DNA of 64,000 nucleotides from Echiichthys vipera (GCA_963691815.1 OY829660.1:28593527-28657526), one strand, 5' to 3'; positions 20,078 to 31,899 are shown, numbered from the stretch's first letter. Program-made: numbers and translations. Notes: generated by a model not told the origin, from the letters alone.

Positions 20078-23000
20078 CTAGCTGTAAGCTTTATCAAAAA
20101 GGAAAGTTTTAAGTTTACTCTTAAATATGGGGACAGTGTCTGCCTCCCGAATAACACTTGGGAGTTGGTTCCACAAGAGAGGAGCTTGGTAGCTAAAGGC
20201 TCTGCCTCCCCTTCTATTTTTGGAGACTCTAGGAACGACAAGTAGCCCTGCATTTTCTGAGCGCAGTGATCGAGTTGGGTGATACGGTACTATGAGCTCT
20301 TTAAGATACGACGGGGCCAGACCAATAAGAGCTTTATAGGTAAGGAGAAGGATTTTAAAGTCTATTCTAGATTTTACAGATAGCCAGTGCAGAGAAGCTA
20401 ATACAGGAGAAATATGTTCTCTTCGATTTGTTTTAGTTAGTACACGAGCTGCAGCATTTTGTACCAACTGGTGACTCTTAACAGACTTATTGGAGCAGCC
20501 TGATAATAAGGAGTTGCAGTAGTCCAGCCTAGAAGTAACAAATGCATGGACTAGTTTTTCTGCATCTTTCTGAGACATAATGTTCCTAATTTTTGCAATA
20601 TTACGCAGGTGAAAATATGCAGTCCTTGTTGTTAGTTTTATGTGAGAATCGAAGGACATATCCTGATCAAAGATAACACCCAGATTCCTTACTGTGGTGC
20701 TGGAGGACAACACAACATCATCCAGAGTAACAATGTCTTTAGCTATTGAGTTTCGGAGGCCTTTGGGGCCAAGTACAATAACTTAAGTTTTATCTGAGTT
20801 TAACATCAGAAAATTGCAGGTCATCCAGCTTTTTATTTCCTTAATGCACATTTGAAGTTTATCTACCTGATGGGTTTCATCTGGTTTGATCGATAAATAT
20901 AATTGTGTATCATCAGCATAACAATGAAAATTTATGGAGTGCTTCCTTATAATATTTCCTAAGGGAAGCATATATAAGGAGAATAGAATCGGTCCAAGGA
21001 CAGAGCCCTGTGGGACTCCGTGACTAACTTTAGTGTGCATGGAGGATTTGTCGTTAACATGTACAAACTGAGATCTATCTGATAAATATGACTTAAACCA
21101 GCTCAGTGCGGTTCCTTTAATGCCGATCAGATGCTCTAGTCTGTGTAGCACGATGTGATGGTCAATAGTGTCGAAGGCAGCACTAAGATCTAGTAAAACA
21201 AGCACAGAGACAAGTCCTTTGTCTGATGCTATTAGAAGGTCGTTGGTAATTTTTATCAGTGCTGTCTCAGTGCTATGATTCGCTCTAAATCCTGACTGGA
21301 AGTCCTCAAGTAACTCATTATTATGTAGAAAGTCGCACAACTGATTGGCAACTAATTTCTCGAGGATCTTAGAGAGAAAAGGAAGGTTAGATATAGGTCT
21401 ATAGTTAGCTAGAACCTCAGGATCAAGACTGGGCTTTTTAAGAAGAGGTTTAATTACAGCTACTTTAAAAGACTGTGGTACATAACCTGCTGATAAAGAC
21501 ATGTTTATCATATCTAATACAGGAGTGTCAACTAAAGGTAACACTTCTTTAAGTAACCTGGTTGGAATAGAGTCTAGGAGACAAGTAGAAGGCTTTGATG
21601 CTGAAATAGTAGAGTTTAATTTGTTAAGGTCGACCGGAGAAAAGCAGTCCAAAAATATATCAGGTCGTACAGTTGTTTCGATGAAAGATTGGTGCCAAGC
21701 AAGTTGATTTTGTCTCGAATAGTTATAATTTTGTCATTAAAGAAGGTCATGAAGTCGTTACTACTGAGGGTTATAGGAATACATGGCTCAATAGAGCTGT
21801 GGCTCTCTGTCAGCCTGGCTACAGTGCTGAAAAGAAATCTAGGATTGTTCTTATTCTCCTCTATTAAAGATGAGTAATAGGCAGCTCTGGCATTTCGGAG
21901 GGCCTTCCTATATGTCTTTAGACTTTCATGCCAAGCTAAGTGAGATTCCTCCAATTTAGTAGAACGCCATTTACTTTCTAATTTTCGCGATATTTGTTTT
22001 AGTTCACGGGTTTGTGAGTTATACCACGGAGCTAACTTCCTCTGTTTTATTTTCTTCTTTTTTAACGGAGCAACAGAGTCGAGTGTTTTTCTTAGTGAGC
22101 AAGCAACACTGTCAACAAAATGGTCAATTTCAGAGAGACAAACGTTAGTGCAGGACTCTTGAATATTAGGATAAGGCATTAAAGTAAATGCAGATGGAAT
22201 CGCTTCCTTAAATTTAGTTACAGCACTATCAGATAAACATCTAGTGTAGAAACTTTTGCCCAGAGGTGAGTAGTCCTGTAATATGAATTCAAAAGTTATT
22301 AAATAATGGTCTGATAAAATAGGATTCTGTGAAAAGACTATTAAGTCATTGATTTCCACACCATAAGCCAAAACAAGGTCGAGGGTGTGATTAAAACAGT
22401 GAGTAGGTTTATGTATACACTGACTAAAACCAATCGAATCTAATAGAGAGATAAACGCAGTACTAAGGCTATTATTAACAACATCCACGTGAATATTAAA
22501 ATCTCCTACAATGATTACTTTATCAGTTTTAAGGACTAAATTTGATAGAAACTCTGAGAATTCAGACAGAAATTCAGAGTAGGGACCGGGAGCCCGGTAC
22601 ACTATAACGAGTCTAATCGGCTGCACAGTTTTCCAGGTTGAATGTGAAAGACTAAGAACAAGACTTTCAAATGAATTATAATTTAGTTTAGGTTTAGGGT
22701 TTATTAATAGGCCTGAGTCATAAATAGCTGCAACGCCTCCTCCTCGTCCACTGCCTCGAGGAATATGAGTATTAATATGACTGGGAGGAGTGGATTCATT
22801 TAGGCTAACATATTCTTCGGGATACAGCCAGGTTTCAGTCAGACAGAGAACATCAATGTGGTTATCTGATATCAGATCATTTATTAATACAGCTTTAGAT
22901 GACAGAGATCTGATGTTTAAAAGTACACATTTTATTCTCTGATTTTGTTGCATTATCGCAGATTTGGTGTTGATTTGCATCAAGTTTTTCTGTATAGCTC

Positions 23001-23184
23001 CTCTTCTGTTCATTTTTGATTTAATTAATGTAGATGATCGTGGGGCACACAGCCTTTGTATAGGATACTGAGCTGTAAAGTGATCCACAGAGCTCGCGGA
23101 GAGTTGTGTAAGACTGCAGCTATGCTTGCTGTGTGCTTGCGGTATGGGCAGCGCAGAGAGGTGAATTAAACTCTGACTCTGCAT
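20078..23184 (-). pseudogene. L2-like ORF2: APE endonuclease plus reverse transcriptase
   Basis: The endonuclease lies at about 22280-22930 ('NIRSLSSKAVLINDLI', 'LCLTETWLYPEEY', 'VIIVGDFNIHVDVVNN', 'NPILSDHYLITFEF'). The RT follows at about 20800-21600 ('LANYRPISNLPFLSKILEKL', 'LLDLSAAFDTIDHHI', 'GVPQGSVLGPILFSLYMLPL', 'FHCYADDTQLYLSI'; YADD at 20909-20920) and then the C-terminal region also seen in copy 1. A frameshift near 21640 and a stop at about 20783 ('SDKT*') break an otherwise complete frame of over 1000 codons. The same region in copy 3 (52013-53114) shows the shared family. Confidence 0.85.
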
Positions 23185-23208
23185 CCTGATCCCAACACTG
23201 GGTTTTTG

Positions 23209-24369
23209 TCAGGAGGTGGTGGAGGTGCAGGACTCGATAGTCAGGTCAATGTTTGCAGACAAAAGTCTTGACCCTTCTTGGTTAGGGTGCAGTCCGTCCC
23301 GTCTTAAAAGCTTGGGTCTTCTAAAAAAAGTCGTGAAGTTGTCCACGAATGGAATGCTCTTCCCCAGGCAGTGTCCTTTAAGCCACAGGTGAAGCTGGCG
23401 GAGGCGGCTGTACATGACGTCACCAAAACGGGGCGGGGGAAGCGGGCCGGAGATGATCACACGCTTCCCTGTGTTCAGCAGGTGGTCCACCATGGACCTG
23501 AAGTCCTGCTTGAGGACCTCGGACTGGCGTTTCTTTAGGTCGTTGGTGCCGGCTTGCAGCACCAGCGTGGAGGCCGACCTGTGTTGTGAACACAGCTGGA
23601 GGGCGGAGCACTCAACATCCCTGACGCGGGCTCCAGGGTAGCAGAAAGTCTGGCCGCAGCGCACCCTCACGTGTCTGACCATCGAGGTTCCGACAACCAG
23701 CACGGGAGGGGAAATGCGCTGCCTCGCGGCTGCTCCTAACCGGGGCGGAGCAGGGGGGTTGGTTTGGGCGAGCGGACCCCGGCTCCTGGGTCGGCGAGAG
23801 CCACGACTGACTCTGTGGGCGAATGCCGGAGTCGAGCTGGTGCGCGCACCGAGCGGGGGAAACTCCTGCAGGCTTAGGACGTCAAACCTGTTATCCAGTG
23901 GTAGATCCGGAGGCGGAGGGGGGAGAGATCGGCGAGCCCCAGTGCCCCTGTTCACCCTCGACCAGGGTTCCCTCGGCTTGAGTGGAGTTGAGCTCACCAG
24001 GCCCGGGGCCGCCGCTCCGTTCTCCCTGGTGGAGCACTGCCACTCTGCGGGGAGAAGGCAGGAGGAGGAGGGCGCCGATGACTTGGGCCTGGCACCCTGT
24101 TGCTGCCAGCGGGACTCGGTGAGTGTTGGTGCCGAAGTTCCGGTGGTGATGGAGCCAGTCCATGGCAGGGTGGTGTTGTCGGCAGCCGTCATGGTACGGT
24201 CACCAGCGCCGGAAGCCTTAAGATGGGCGAGGAACTTTGCCTGAGTTGAGGCGACGTTGGAAAATTCCAGGAGGATTTTGTTCTTCTCCATGAGGTCAGC
24301 CTTCAGTCCAGAGACGTTCTCCCTCAGCTTTGAGAGCGTGGGGAGACAGGACTCGCACACAGCCATCAT
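23209..24369 (-). CDS. L2-like ORF1 with SGNH/esterase domain
   Basis: An uninterrupted 386-codon frame ends just before ORF2. Residues 1-50 are coiled-coil-like and include a 'CESC' pair. A Pro/Ser/Arg-rich linker contains 'LDNRFDVLSLQEFPPLG'. The C-terminal half (about residues 225-380) is an SGNH hydrolase-like domain: 'PPVLVVGTSMVRHV' (block I, with Ser in the GDS-equivalent position), 'LVLQAGTNDL' (block III, GxND) and 'LLRRDGLHPNQEGSRLL' (block V, D-x2-H). ORF1 proteins with such an esterase domain are known in CR1/L2-group LINEs, where they bind nucleic acid and form particles. All key residues appear intact. It is followed after 24 bases by ORF2. Confidence 0.8.
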   Translation of the reverse strand: MMAVCESCLPTLSKLRENVSGLKADLMEKNKILLEFSNVASTQAKFLAHLKASGAGDRTMTAADNTTLPWTGSITTGTSAPTLTESRWQQQGARPKSSAPSSSCLLPAEWQCSTRENGAAAPGLVSSTPLKPREPWSRVNRGTGARRSLPPPPPDLPLDNRFDVLSLQEFPPLGARTSSTPAFAHRVSRGSRRPRSRGPLAQTNPPAPPRLGAAARQRISPPVLVVGTSMVRHVRVRCGQTFCYPGARVRDVECSALQLCSQHRSASTLVLQAGTNDLKKRQSEVLKQDFRSMVDHLLNTGKRVIISGPLPPPRFGDVMYSRLRQLHLWLKGHCLGKSIPFVDNFTTFFRRPKLLRRDGLHPNQEGSRLLSANIDLTIESCTSTTS

Positions 24370-24879
24370 GTCGCAGCCTGTGCAGTCTGTGCTGTGGATC
24401 CGTCACACCGGGGCACAGTACCGTCACAGGTAGGAGAGTTAAATGAAATTACGTTACGGCCTTGGAGCCGAAAGTTCAGGGAGATCCCTTTTTACTCCTG
24501 GGCAGGCAGCCCACTTCACCAGTTGTTTTTAGATCCCGCTGAGTTGAAGAAACGTTTAAAAATTGGCGCCTCGCTAGTGCGATTCGGCGTCACGACTTCC
24601 GTGTTTTACTTCTCCGGTGTGATCAGAGGCAACCACAGGCCCGATCGTTAAATGCTTCGGTCGATCGGGTTGAAGAAATTAATACAATAGAAGCTGGGCA
24701 CGAGTGATTGCAAATATGAAATCGATAAATTAAGTTAAAAACAATATTTTCCGGAGCCGAGGTGGCGGGAAACCCGGTGAATTCAAACGACGCTGCGCAT
24801 GCGTATGTGTAGGTGACGTAGACAGTACAATGCAATGCAATACAGACCAATACCAGTACAGACCAATACAGACCTCTAG

Positions 24880-24945
24880 GTGGCGGCGAGCGGGTTCGAC
24901 TCCAACCTGGGCCCTTTGCTGCATATCTCCCCCTCTCTCTCTCAG
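24880..24945 (+). mobile_element. tRNA-derived SINE fragment (3' half)
   Basis: The segment contains 'gcgggttcgactccaacctg', which has a good box B, then 'ctttgctgcatatctccccc' and a CT run. It matches the 3' half of the complete SINE at 54394-54598. The box A half is missing. It sits between the L2-like leader and the right part of the Rex1/CR1-group LINE. Confidence 0.6.
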
Positions 24946-25109
24946 ACCGGAGTAACATAGTAAACAGAATAAGTGAGTGGTGTAGTGCATCAAACCAGTA
25001 ACATTATAAACAGAATGAACAGAATAAAGTGGAGTAGTGCATCAAACCAGTAGTTCATCGCTTTGAGGACAGGAGTGGAGGTAGATAGCCAGTTCATGTG
25101 TCCGGTAAG

Positions 25110-25345
25110 TGTCCAGGGGGGGGGGTGGTGGTGTCCAGGGGGTGAAGGTGTCCAGGGAAGGTGTCAGGGGTGGGAAGGGGGGGTGATGGTGATGGTGTCG
25201 AGGGAGGATGTCTGGAGAGGGGAGGAGGAGGGGTTATGGGAGGGATGTCCGGGGTGGAGAGGGGGGTGAGGTGTCCAGGGAGGGGAGGGGGGGGGGGGTG
25301 AAGTGTCCAGGGGAGGGTGTCAAGAGTGGGGAGGGGGATGGTCAG
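25110..25345. repeat. G-rich minisatellite
   Basis: Degenerate units built around 'gtgtccaggg' with long G runs, for example at 25285-25300. The strand asymmetry (G on plus) is strong, and several closely spaced G runs could form quadruplex structures on the plus strand. Confidence 0.7.
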
Positions 25346-25350
25346 AGGGG

Positions 25351-26150
25351 TCAGGAGTTGAGGAGCTGGACAGCCCTGGGGATGAAGGTTGCTCTTCTCC
25401 TGCAGCAGGGACAGCGAAGAAGGCGTCCTGAGGGGAGCCACTCAAACGCTGAGAAGAGAGCATGAGAGGGGTCCTGCATGATCCGACCAGCTAACCTGAG
25501 TGTCTGCTGCTCATGGATGGTCGACAGAGTTCTAACAGGAAGTCCAATGATCTTAGAGCAGACCATGGCTATGCTCTGCAGGCGGTTTCTGTTCTGGAGG
25601 CTGGTGGAGTAGAACCAGCATGTGATGGAGAACGTGATGATGCTCTCGATGAAGGAGTAGTAAAAGGTCAGGAGGATGTTCTTGCTGACTCCAAAGGAAT
25701 TGAGCTTCCTAAGGAGGTATTTCCGCTGCTGACATTTCCTGAGAATCCCTCTGTGTTGGAGGAGAATTTCAGCAGGCTGTCGAAGATGGTGCCCAGGTAC
25801 CTGTACTCCTCAACTGCTTCAACAGGCTTCCCGTCGATCACTGTGTTTGCTGATGCAGCCAGTTCCCTCTGCTTGTTGGAGAAGGTCACCACCATGTCTT
25901 TGGTTTTGTTGACATTCAGCTCCAGGCAGGAGCTGTCACACCACTCCATAAACTCCTGAAGAGCTGGTCCGTGGTGAAGAGATGGGCCTGACAGCAGAGA
26001 CAGGAGGACGGTGTCGTCAGCGTACTTCACCAGATGACAGTTAGGCTGTGTGGTTCTGCAGTCATCGGTGTAGAGGATGAAGAGCAGAGGTGAGAGCACA
26101 CAGCCCTGAGGGGAGCCGGCGGTGCAGCACAGCAAAATCTGGCTGAAAAT
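25351..26150 (-). pseudogene. Rex1/CR1-group RT, C-terminal half
   Basis: Minus-strand frames read 'GSPQGCVLSPLLFILYTDDC', 'LVKYADDTVLLSLLSGPS' (catalytic YADD), 'FMEWCDSSCLELNVNKTKDM' and 'VEEYRYLGTIFDSLLKFS'. After a frameshift near 25670 they continue 'AMVCSKIIGLPVRTLSTIHE' and 'IMQDPSHALFSAFEWLPSGR'. The order and spacing fit the end of a CR1-group ORF2. The N-terminal half of the RT and the endonuclease are absent. Confidence 0.75.
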
Positions 26151-26164
26151 AATCAACAAACCTC

Positions 26165-27830
26165 AGCTGTCGGGCGGAGGGAAATAAAAAAAAAACCCCA
26201 GTATATATGTATATAAATTCTTATTTTTACCAGCGCCATTTCGAAATATTATATAAGCCACAGAAACATAACTTAATAGTGAATACTATTAATAGTGAAT
26301 ACTATTAAATAATTAAGAGGCCTTTTTTATTGGTTCCTGGCCCTCTGAACTGTACCTGCCCTCCGTGAGGGGGGCCTGAATCTGACCGGACCGTGACCCC
26401 AAGACGAAGAAGAAGATTAATGACACTGTTCAACTGTAGCGGAATTATGTCTAAAAGACTGAAACCGTTGGGCGCTGTAGGAATTTTACACACTATACGT
26501 TAGTCAAATCAGAAGGACCTCACAGAGTATATATTGCGTAATTCAAATTCTACAGGAGGCTTTCTGGAGTCAGCAGAGTCGTTGGTAGTTTAGTGCGCCA
26601 GCAGGCATTTATTAGCAAATGGACATCGGAATGATACAGACGTCTGGAGAAATGTTCTATTCTCTATCTAGAGTAACTGTCAACAACAGTACCTGTGATC
26701 AGAGTCAAGAAGTTCTGATATCTATTCTAAAAAATCCAGCATATAAACATGTTACAAAGGCGTGGTTATGTGTCCGCTTGTGCGTGCATAAGTTTATTTC
26801 AGAAGTAGCAGTCATCCAGCCTCCATCGTCCTCCCTGCGCGTCGGAGTATCCTCTGTATAGCAGGAGTCTTCTTTTTTATCTGTGAAGGAAGCACAGCAC
26901 GGACAGCAATTCTCCTAATCTCAACTATTTGCCAGGTGCATATTTGCAACATGGCTAGTTCATACATGGCTAGTTCATTGTCTTTGTGACCTTGACTGAC
27001 TGACTGTTCCTGTGCTTTTGGAGAAAGCAGAAAAGCTTGAGCCTGGTCAAATAATAGCAGAGGCACATACTATCACATTCTTAAATGATTATACTTATTG
27101 CGTCTCATTATCACACTCTGATTAATCATTACTAATACACACGCTAACACATCATTACTATACTTCACACATTGATTTTTAATTCTTCAGTGCCCAGGGA
27201 AGGAAAAGAAGGAAAGAAGAGGAAAAAAAAGTGAAAAAGATAGAGGTACAGTAACGTCAATGTGATGACGTAAATGTAAATGAAATAAATAGTTTAATGA
27301 TCCTAGTTACTGTTGTTGGAGCAGAGTGTTAGCTTGCTAGCTTACTTCGGATGATAGCAGCATCGTTTACTAATCAATAAAAAGCTGAGTCGACATGTCT
27401 TAATGAAACTCCACCTTAAATTCATCAGGGACGATTGAAAAGCTAATGTAATACCTGTTCAGGTGTTATTTTACAGGTGTCTACTGCTGGTATGTCAGTT
27501 AAAATGCTTTTAGTTGTCCACCTCCTTTGTAATAGTGTAGCTGTAAGCCTTAATTGTTAATTGTGCCGCAGTTATGTTTGTTAAAGTTTACATCAGTGTT
27601 TAAGTGCAGTTAAAGTGTATTACTGTTAATACTCCACACCTTAGCTTTCCCATATCATTCATGGACGAAATACACTGCACATTACTGCTTTTTGCTCTCT
27701 GGTTAGACTGAATTGTATTGCAATGAAAATAAAGTTTAATGAATCTCATCGTATTTTCATTTTTATAGCACATCATTTGTTATTAAAATGTAACGTCCAG
27801 CGGTCACATTTCTTTTCTTCTCTCTTCCGA
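26165..27830. other. No gene recognised
   Basis: AT-rich DNA with short frames that show no known domain. The local repeat 'aatagtgaatactatta' at about 26275-26310 is palindromic. Nothing else could be assigned. Confidence 0.45.
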
Positions 27831-27834
27831 CGCA

Positions 27835-28695
27835 CTTTTAAAGTATTTCAGTACCACCCCCAGTGACACAGCATCAGGACTGAAGGCTGCACCAACAGAC
27901 CCTGCTGACTGGCCAGCTCTTCTTACAGACAAAGTAAGAAAAGAGTAAGTACACAGACGACCATTTCAAACAAAAAGTTACACATTTCCGAAAAATAAAG
28001 ATGGGAGAAGGTGTCAACATGACTTTTTTAAAAGAGTCTTAATTAATGGGGAAACAATCAAAAGAAGCTGGCTTATGTATTCCAAAAAGAATGATAGCTT
28101 GCACTGCTTTTGCTGCAAAATGTTCTCTACAAAAGATTACAAACTTAACAAAGAAGGACTGAAAAAATGCAAGCCAGTTGCTGAAAGCTCACGAGGATAG
28201 CCAGGAGCATAATACCCACATGGCAACATGGAAGGAGTTGGAGGTCCGTTTTAGATAGGCAAGATAGATGGCACTCGCTGAGGCTGAGAGAAACAGGTGG
28301 CGTGATGTTCTCTAATGTATCATGTAAATAGCAGTGTATCAAGAGGTCTCTCATTTTTCTTTACTGTGTGAAATAGTGTGTGTTGTCATATCTGCACTGG
28401 TTTCATTATTTATTTTGTGCAATACCATATTGATATTGTATTCTTAATTCATATTGTGTCCCTTGTTTACATGTGCACTGTTTAGCTTAATATGTTTGCC
28501 TTATTTATTTTGTATTTTTACTTTATCACTTGTTTATTTCTTTAGTTTTTATTTGGTGTGATATTTTCTACTCAAAGAAATAAAATCTTGAATACACACA
28601 TGCAGTTTCTGTGTGAGTGTATGAATGTTGATTGTGAAATTGGCTGCTGTGATATAAGGGGGCACCAAATTACTCAGGGCCGGCACTGGCCGCCT
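27835..28695 (+). mobile_element. hAT fragment with TTF-finger transposase piece
   Basis: A plus-strand hAT remnant. The coding part (27840-28250) is followed by a 3' non-coding part that ends near 28692 with 'cagggccggcactg', the inverse of a CAGTGCCGG-type hAT terminus. The segment 28157-28690 is closely matched by 53125-53694. No left terminus or 8-bp duplication could be confirmed. Confidence 0.65.
27840..28250 (+). pseudogene. hAT transposase N-terminal fragment
   Basis: The plus strand reads 'LKAAPTDPADWPALLTDKVR', then after a gap 'KRSWLMYSKKNDSLHCFCCK' and 'MFSTKDYKLNKEG'. In the next frame it reads 'KAHEDSQEHNTHMATWKELE'. This is the TTF-type zinc-finger region that precedes DUF4371 in ZMYM1-like hAT transposases. 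It is frameshifted near 28180 and lacks the catalytic core. Confidence 0.7.
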
Positions 28696-28884
28696 TTATT
28701 TCACTCTTAAGACTGCAAAAAAGGACATCTTTATTTTGCTCCATCTCAGATGTCAGGATGCCGATCTGTGTGTCGAAAAAGTTTCTTTTCTTACCATTGT
28801 TTCTTCTCTCCATGTTTGACCTCAGTGGGCAAGGCCTCCCAACCAGGAATATTTAAGGGCTTAACATGTAAATGACGATCGAAT

Positions 28885-29477
28885 TCAGCTGCCGCATTTA
28901 TCAAGGCCCGCTCATTCGTACCGCTGAGATTGGTCAGATACGAATGTTTCATAAATCACACGTGTGTCCTGTCGTACGACCAATTCTGCGCCCCTTTTCA
29001 CGCACTTTGACGATCTTAAGAGTGGAATAAAAGGGACTCATAAAAACGCTGTATGGAAAAGAATAACAGAGGCAGTCAACCCGAAGCAGCGCTCCACTGT
29101 AACCTGTGTGCGTGTGTGCGCACTGTTGAACCTGCGTTCCTGCTCTGTAGCGGGGTTTGCCAGCGGGGTTATTAGGTATTCCGTTAGAGGATAACCTTTG
29201 TCACCTAGAAGAACCATACCAAGATGTTAATCATCCGATACCTTGTTTGATTTAATTTATCGAGGAGATGACTTTGGCTCTGCAGTGCGCCTTCCTGCAG
29301 CCGCGCGCCAACACATTCATTCATTCATCTTCAACCGATTGTCCCTGTCGGGGTCGCGGGGGGCTGGAGCTGAGCTGTTTTGAAATATAAAAGAATCGTG
29401 TGTCCCCCCGGCCACCACGTTTAAAATGGTCGTATGCACGCTTTTCTGCAGTATGTTCGCTTGATAAATGAGGGCCA
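28885..29477 (+). mobile_element. PIF/Harbinger remnant with Myb-like fragment
   Basis: The stretch is bounded by loosely inverted 'cgcatttatcaagg' and 'cttgataaatgagggcc' sequences. It contains a plus-strand frame reading 'SGIKGTHKNAVWKRITEAVN' (about 29018-29078). That resembles the Myb/SANT-like DNA-binding protein partnered with Harbinger transposases. A short segment with 'cattcatcttcaaccgat' and 'gtcggggtcgcggggggctg' (29318-29370) looks like an RTE/Rex3-type 3' tail inserted here. No transposase is present. Confidence 0.45.
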
Positions 29478-29479
29478 AT

Positions 29480-30836
29480 GTCACAGGATCATCTCAATGC
29501 GTTGTCCATGCTCTCTGTGGAGAAGAATCTTGTCAAAACCATCCCTAACTTTAACCACAGAGTCATTGAGAAATTTGCTTCTCTCAAAGTCAGAAGGGCA
29601 AAATTAATTTTCAAAAAGTAGAGCACTACATGACATTATAATGTTGCTTTTGTTGTTTTCAGTAATGTAAATACACTGGTGTGATACCTTAGTACATGTT
29701 CGCTTGCTTTTTGGTATAAGGTATGTCTGTTTTGGAGTTATAGCCTCTCCCCCGGAGAAAAATCCACCAGCCGCCACTGAAACAAGTCCTAAATAGGTTT
29801 AATTATGCTGTGAAAATCGGCCTGTTTAACATGGGGGTCAATGAGAAACTGCTCTATTATGCAAACTACTCCTACTGACCACTCAGAGAACTGCAGTTTT
29901 TGGCACTTCCGTATTGGATCAACCAGGAAGTCGCTGTGGTGGGGGCTTGATTAATTAATTACTTTAATATTAATTAAATAAAATGAATCAATAATCCTCA
30001 TATAGGGGGCACCACCGCCAATTACAACAGGACTATGGACTAAACCTGACGGAAGTTTAACCAACTCTCATGCCTGTGGAGAATAAAATGTTAAAAAAGG
30101 TCATAATGGAATTTTGACGTTCATCGACAACCAAACAGATACTCATCTGCCTTCAAGTTTATCTGTCTTACCCAGAGCCAAACTAAACTTGATATAACAT
30201 GTCAACCCATTTTAAAAAGAAAGACTTTTAAACTTTTGGTACATCCTGCTGCTATTGGAATATTATTCTAAAGATTGTTTAGCTTTAAGCATTTGGACAA
30301 TGCTAAAGTTCAGTTCAAACTAGTGTTTTTGGCGGCCTGTTTTACTTTTAGTTTTAGTCTAGTCTCTGTGTCAAGCGGCCATTTTAGTTTTTATTAGTTT
30401 TAGTCACGGTTATATTCTTTTTAGTCTCCTTAAAGTCTAAGTATTTTAGTCTTATTTTAGTCAGAATAGTCCATGACTATTTTTGTCTAGTTTTAGTCGA
30501 CGAAAATTGTATATTAGTCTCTTTTTAGTAATGCAATAATATTTAATAAATAAAATAAAAGTACCTAGTAGTATTGATGAAACCAACATTTTCTTTTAGC
30601 CAAACCCATGCAAATATCTTTTGTTTACATGCATGTACGGGTCTAGAATAGGTTATTCAAAGTCATGTTGATGCCAAATTCAGTTCAGTGTGACTGCTAT
30701 GTGAATGACAAAACTAGTGAAAGTATTTGGCCAACGAGGGATGCTTAGTGCACTTATAGAGTGAGTCAGTCAGGTAGGAACTAAAAACCCACTCTACACT
30801 CCCACACACGTTAAACTCTCTCACAAACAAATATAT
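29480..30836. other. No gene; contains a TTTTAGT-rich repeat
   Basis: No coding feature recognised. At 30330-30530 the plus strand is dominated by 'ttttagt' and 'tttagtc' words with 'agtcgacgaaaa', a composition seen in widespread fish DNA-transposon repeats. I cannot assign a family. Confidence 0.45.
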
Positions 30837-30837
30837 A

Positions 30838-31040
30838 CAGTGCATCCGGAAAGTATTCACAGCGTTTCACTTTTTCCACATTTTATTACGTAACAGCCTT
30901 ACTCCAAATTGCATTAAATTAATCTCTGTCCTCAAAATTCTACACATAATGCCCCAATATGACCACATGAAAAAAGTTTTCTTGAGAGTTTTGAAAATTC
31001 ATTAAAATTAAAAAACAAAGAAATCATATTTACATAAGTA
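30838..31040. repeat. Tc1 left terminal inverted repeat
   Basis: About 200 bp that match 34052-34254 in inverse orientation with only a handful of differences. The end bears CAGTGCATCCGGAAAG. Confidence 0.9.
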
Positions 31041-31044
31041 AAGC

Positions 31045-31447
31045 TTGGCACACAAGCTTGGCACACCTCTCTTTAGGCAGTTTTGCCCATTCTTCTTTGC
31101 AGTACCTCTCAAGCTCTATCAGGTTGGATGGGAGAAGTCTGTGCACAGCCATTCTCAGATCTCTCCAGAGATGTTCAATCGGATTCAAGTCTGGGCTCTG
31201 GCTGGGCCACTCCAGGACATTCACAGAGTGGTCCTGAAGCCACTCCTTTGAGATCTTGGCTGTGTGCTTGGGGTCGTTGTCCTGCTGAAAAATGGACCGT
31301 CGCCCTAGTCTGAGGTCAAGAGATCTGGAGCAGGTTTTTATCCAGGATGTCTCTGTACATTGCTGCATTGATCTTTCCCTCTATCCTTACTAGTCTGCCA
31401 GTTCCTGCTGCTGAAAAACATCCCCATAGCATGATGCTGCCACCACC
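31045..31447 (-). pseudogene. Tc1 transposase, C-terminal part
   Basis: On the minus strand from 31447 the sequence continues 'GGSIMLWGCFSAAGTG', then 'SIFQQDNDPKHTAKISKEWL' (second catalytic Asp) and 'WPSQSPDLNPIEHLWRDLRM' (the third, acidic Glu residue in NPIEHLW). These are the DDE motifs of Tc1-type transposases, which excise and insert the element at TA. A frameshift near 31345 breaks it. The N-terminal half lies 1.9 kb away beyond the LINE. Confidence 0.85.
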
Positions 31448-31783
31448 AAGTCAAGTCAAGTCAAGTCAGTTTTATTGTCAAAAATTGCAATATGCATGAC
31501 ATACAAAATGCAAAAAATGAAATTACAGTCCTCTCAGACCCAGTGCAATCGGAATATACATACAACATAATAAAAATAATAAAAATATACAAAGAGTAAA
31601 AATATACAAAGAGTAAAAAATGTAAAGTGGCAGTGGATTGTAAAGTGAATAGATAATAATAATAATAAATAGACAGTAACAGTGCAATGACATTTGTTGA
31701 ATTGAGGTAGAGCGGTATTGTTCATTAAAGTGAGGTAGTGCAGTGAAGTGCAAATAGCAGTTCGAGTCCGAGTTCAGATGTAA

Positions 31784-31811
31784 TGTGTGTGTGTGTGTGT
31801 GTGTGTGTGTG
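31784..31811. repeat. (GT)n microsatellite
   Basis: A run of about 14 GT units followed by a G run, inside the Rex1-like 3' UTR. Confidence 0.9.
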
Positions 31812-31899
31812 GGGGGGGCATGATGTCAGATGACGGAGGGGAGGGGAGGTGTAAGGGTGGCTGTGGCAGGGGGCAGAGTCAGAGGGGGGAGGGGGGGCA

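Larger units (their letters stand above)
18806..24750 (-). mobile_element. L2/Maui-like LINE copy 2, nearly complete
   Basis: On the minus strand the order is 5' leader (about 24370-24750), intact ORF1 (23209-24369), ORF2 with endonuclease and RT (about 20078-23184), a 3' UTR with a minisatellite, and a terminal TTGAA repeat (18806-18829). The 'ttttatttatagtgtcaaat' tail next to the pentamers is a common fish L2-type 3' end. Only one clear nonsense codon and one frameshift were found in ORF2, so this is probably the youngest LINE in the window. The 5' boundary is approximate. It sits inside the 3' UTR of a Rex1/CR1-group LINE. Confidence 0.8.
24946..26160 (-). mobile_element. Rex1/CR1-group LINE, coding part (right of the L2 insertion)
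   Basis: Continuation of the element at 18090-18805. It starts with 3' UTR repeats like those left of the insertion, then a G-rich minisatellite, then the RT C-terminal region on the minus strand. It is 5'-truncated at about 26150. Confidence 0.65.
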
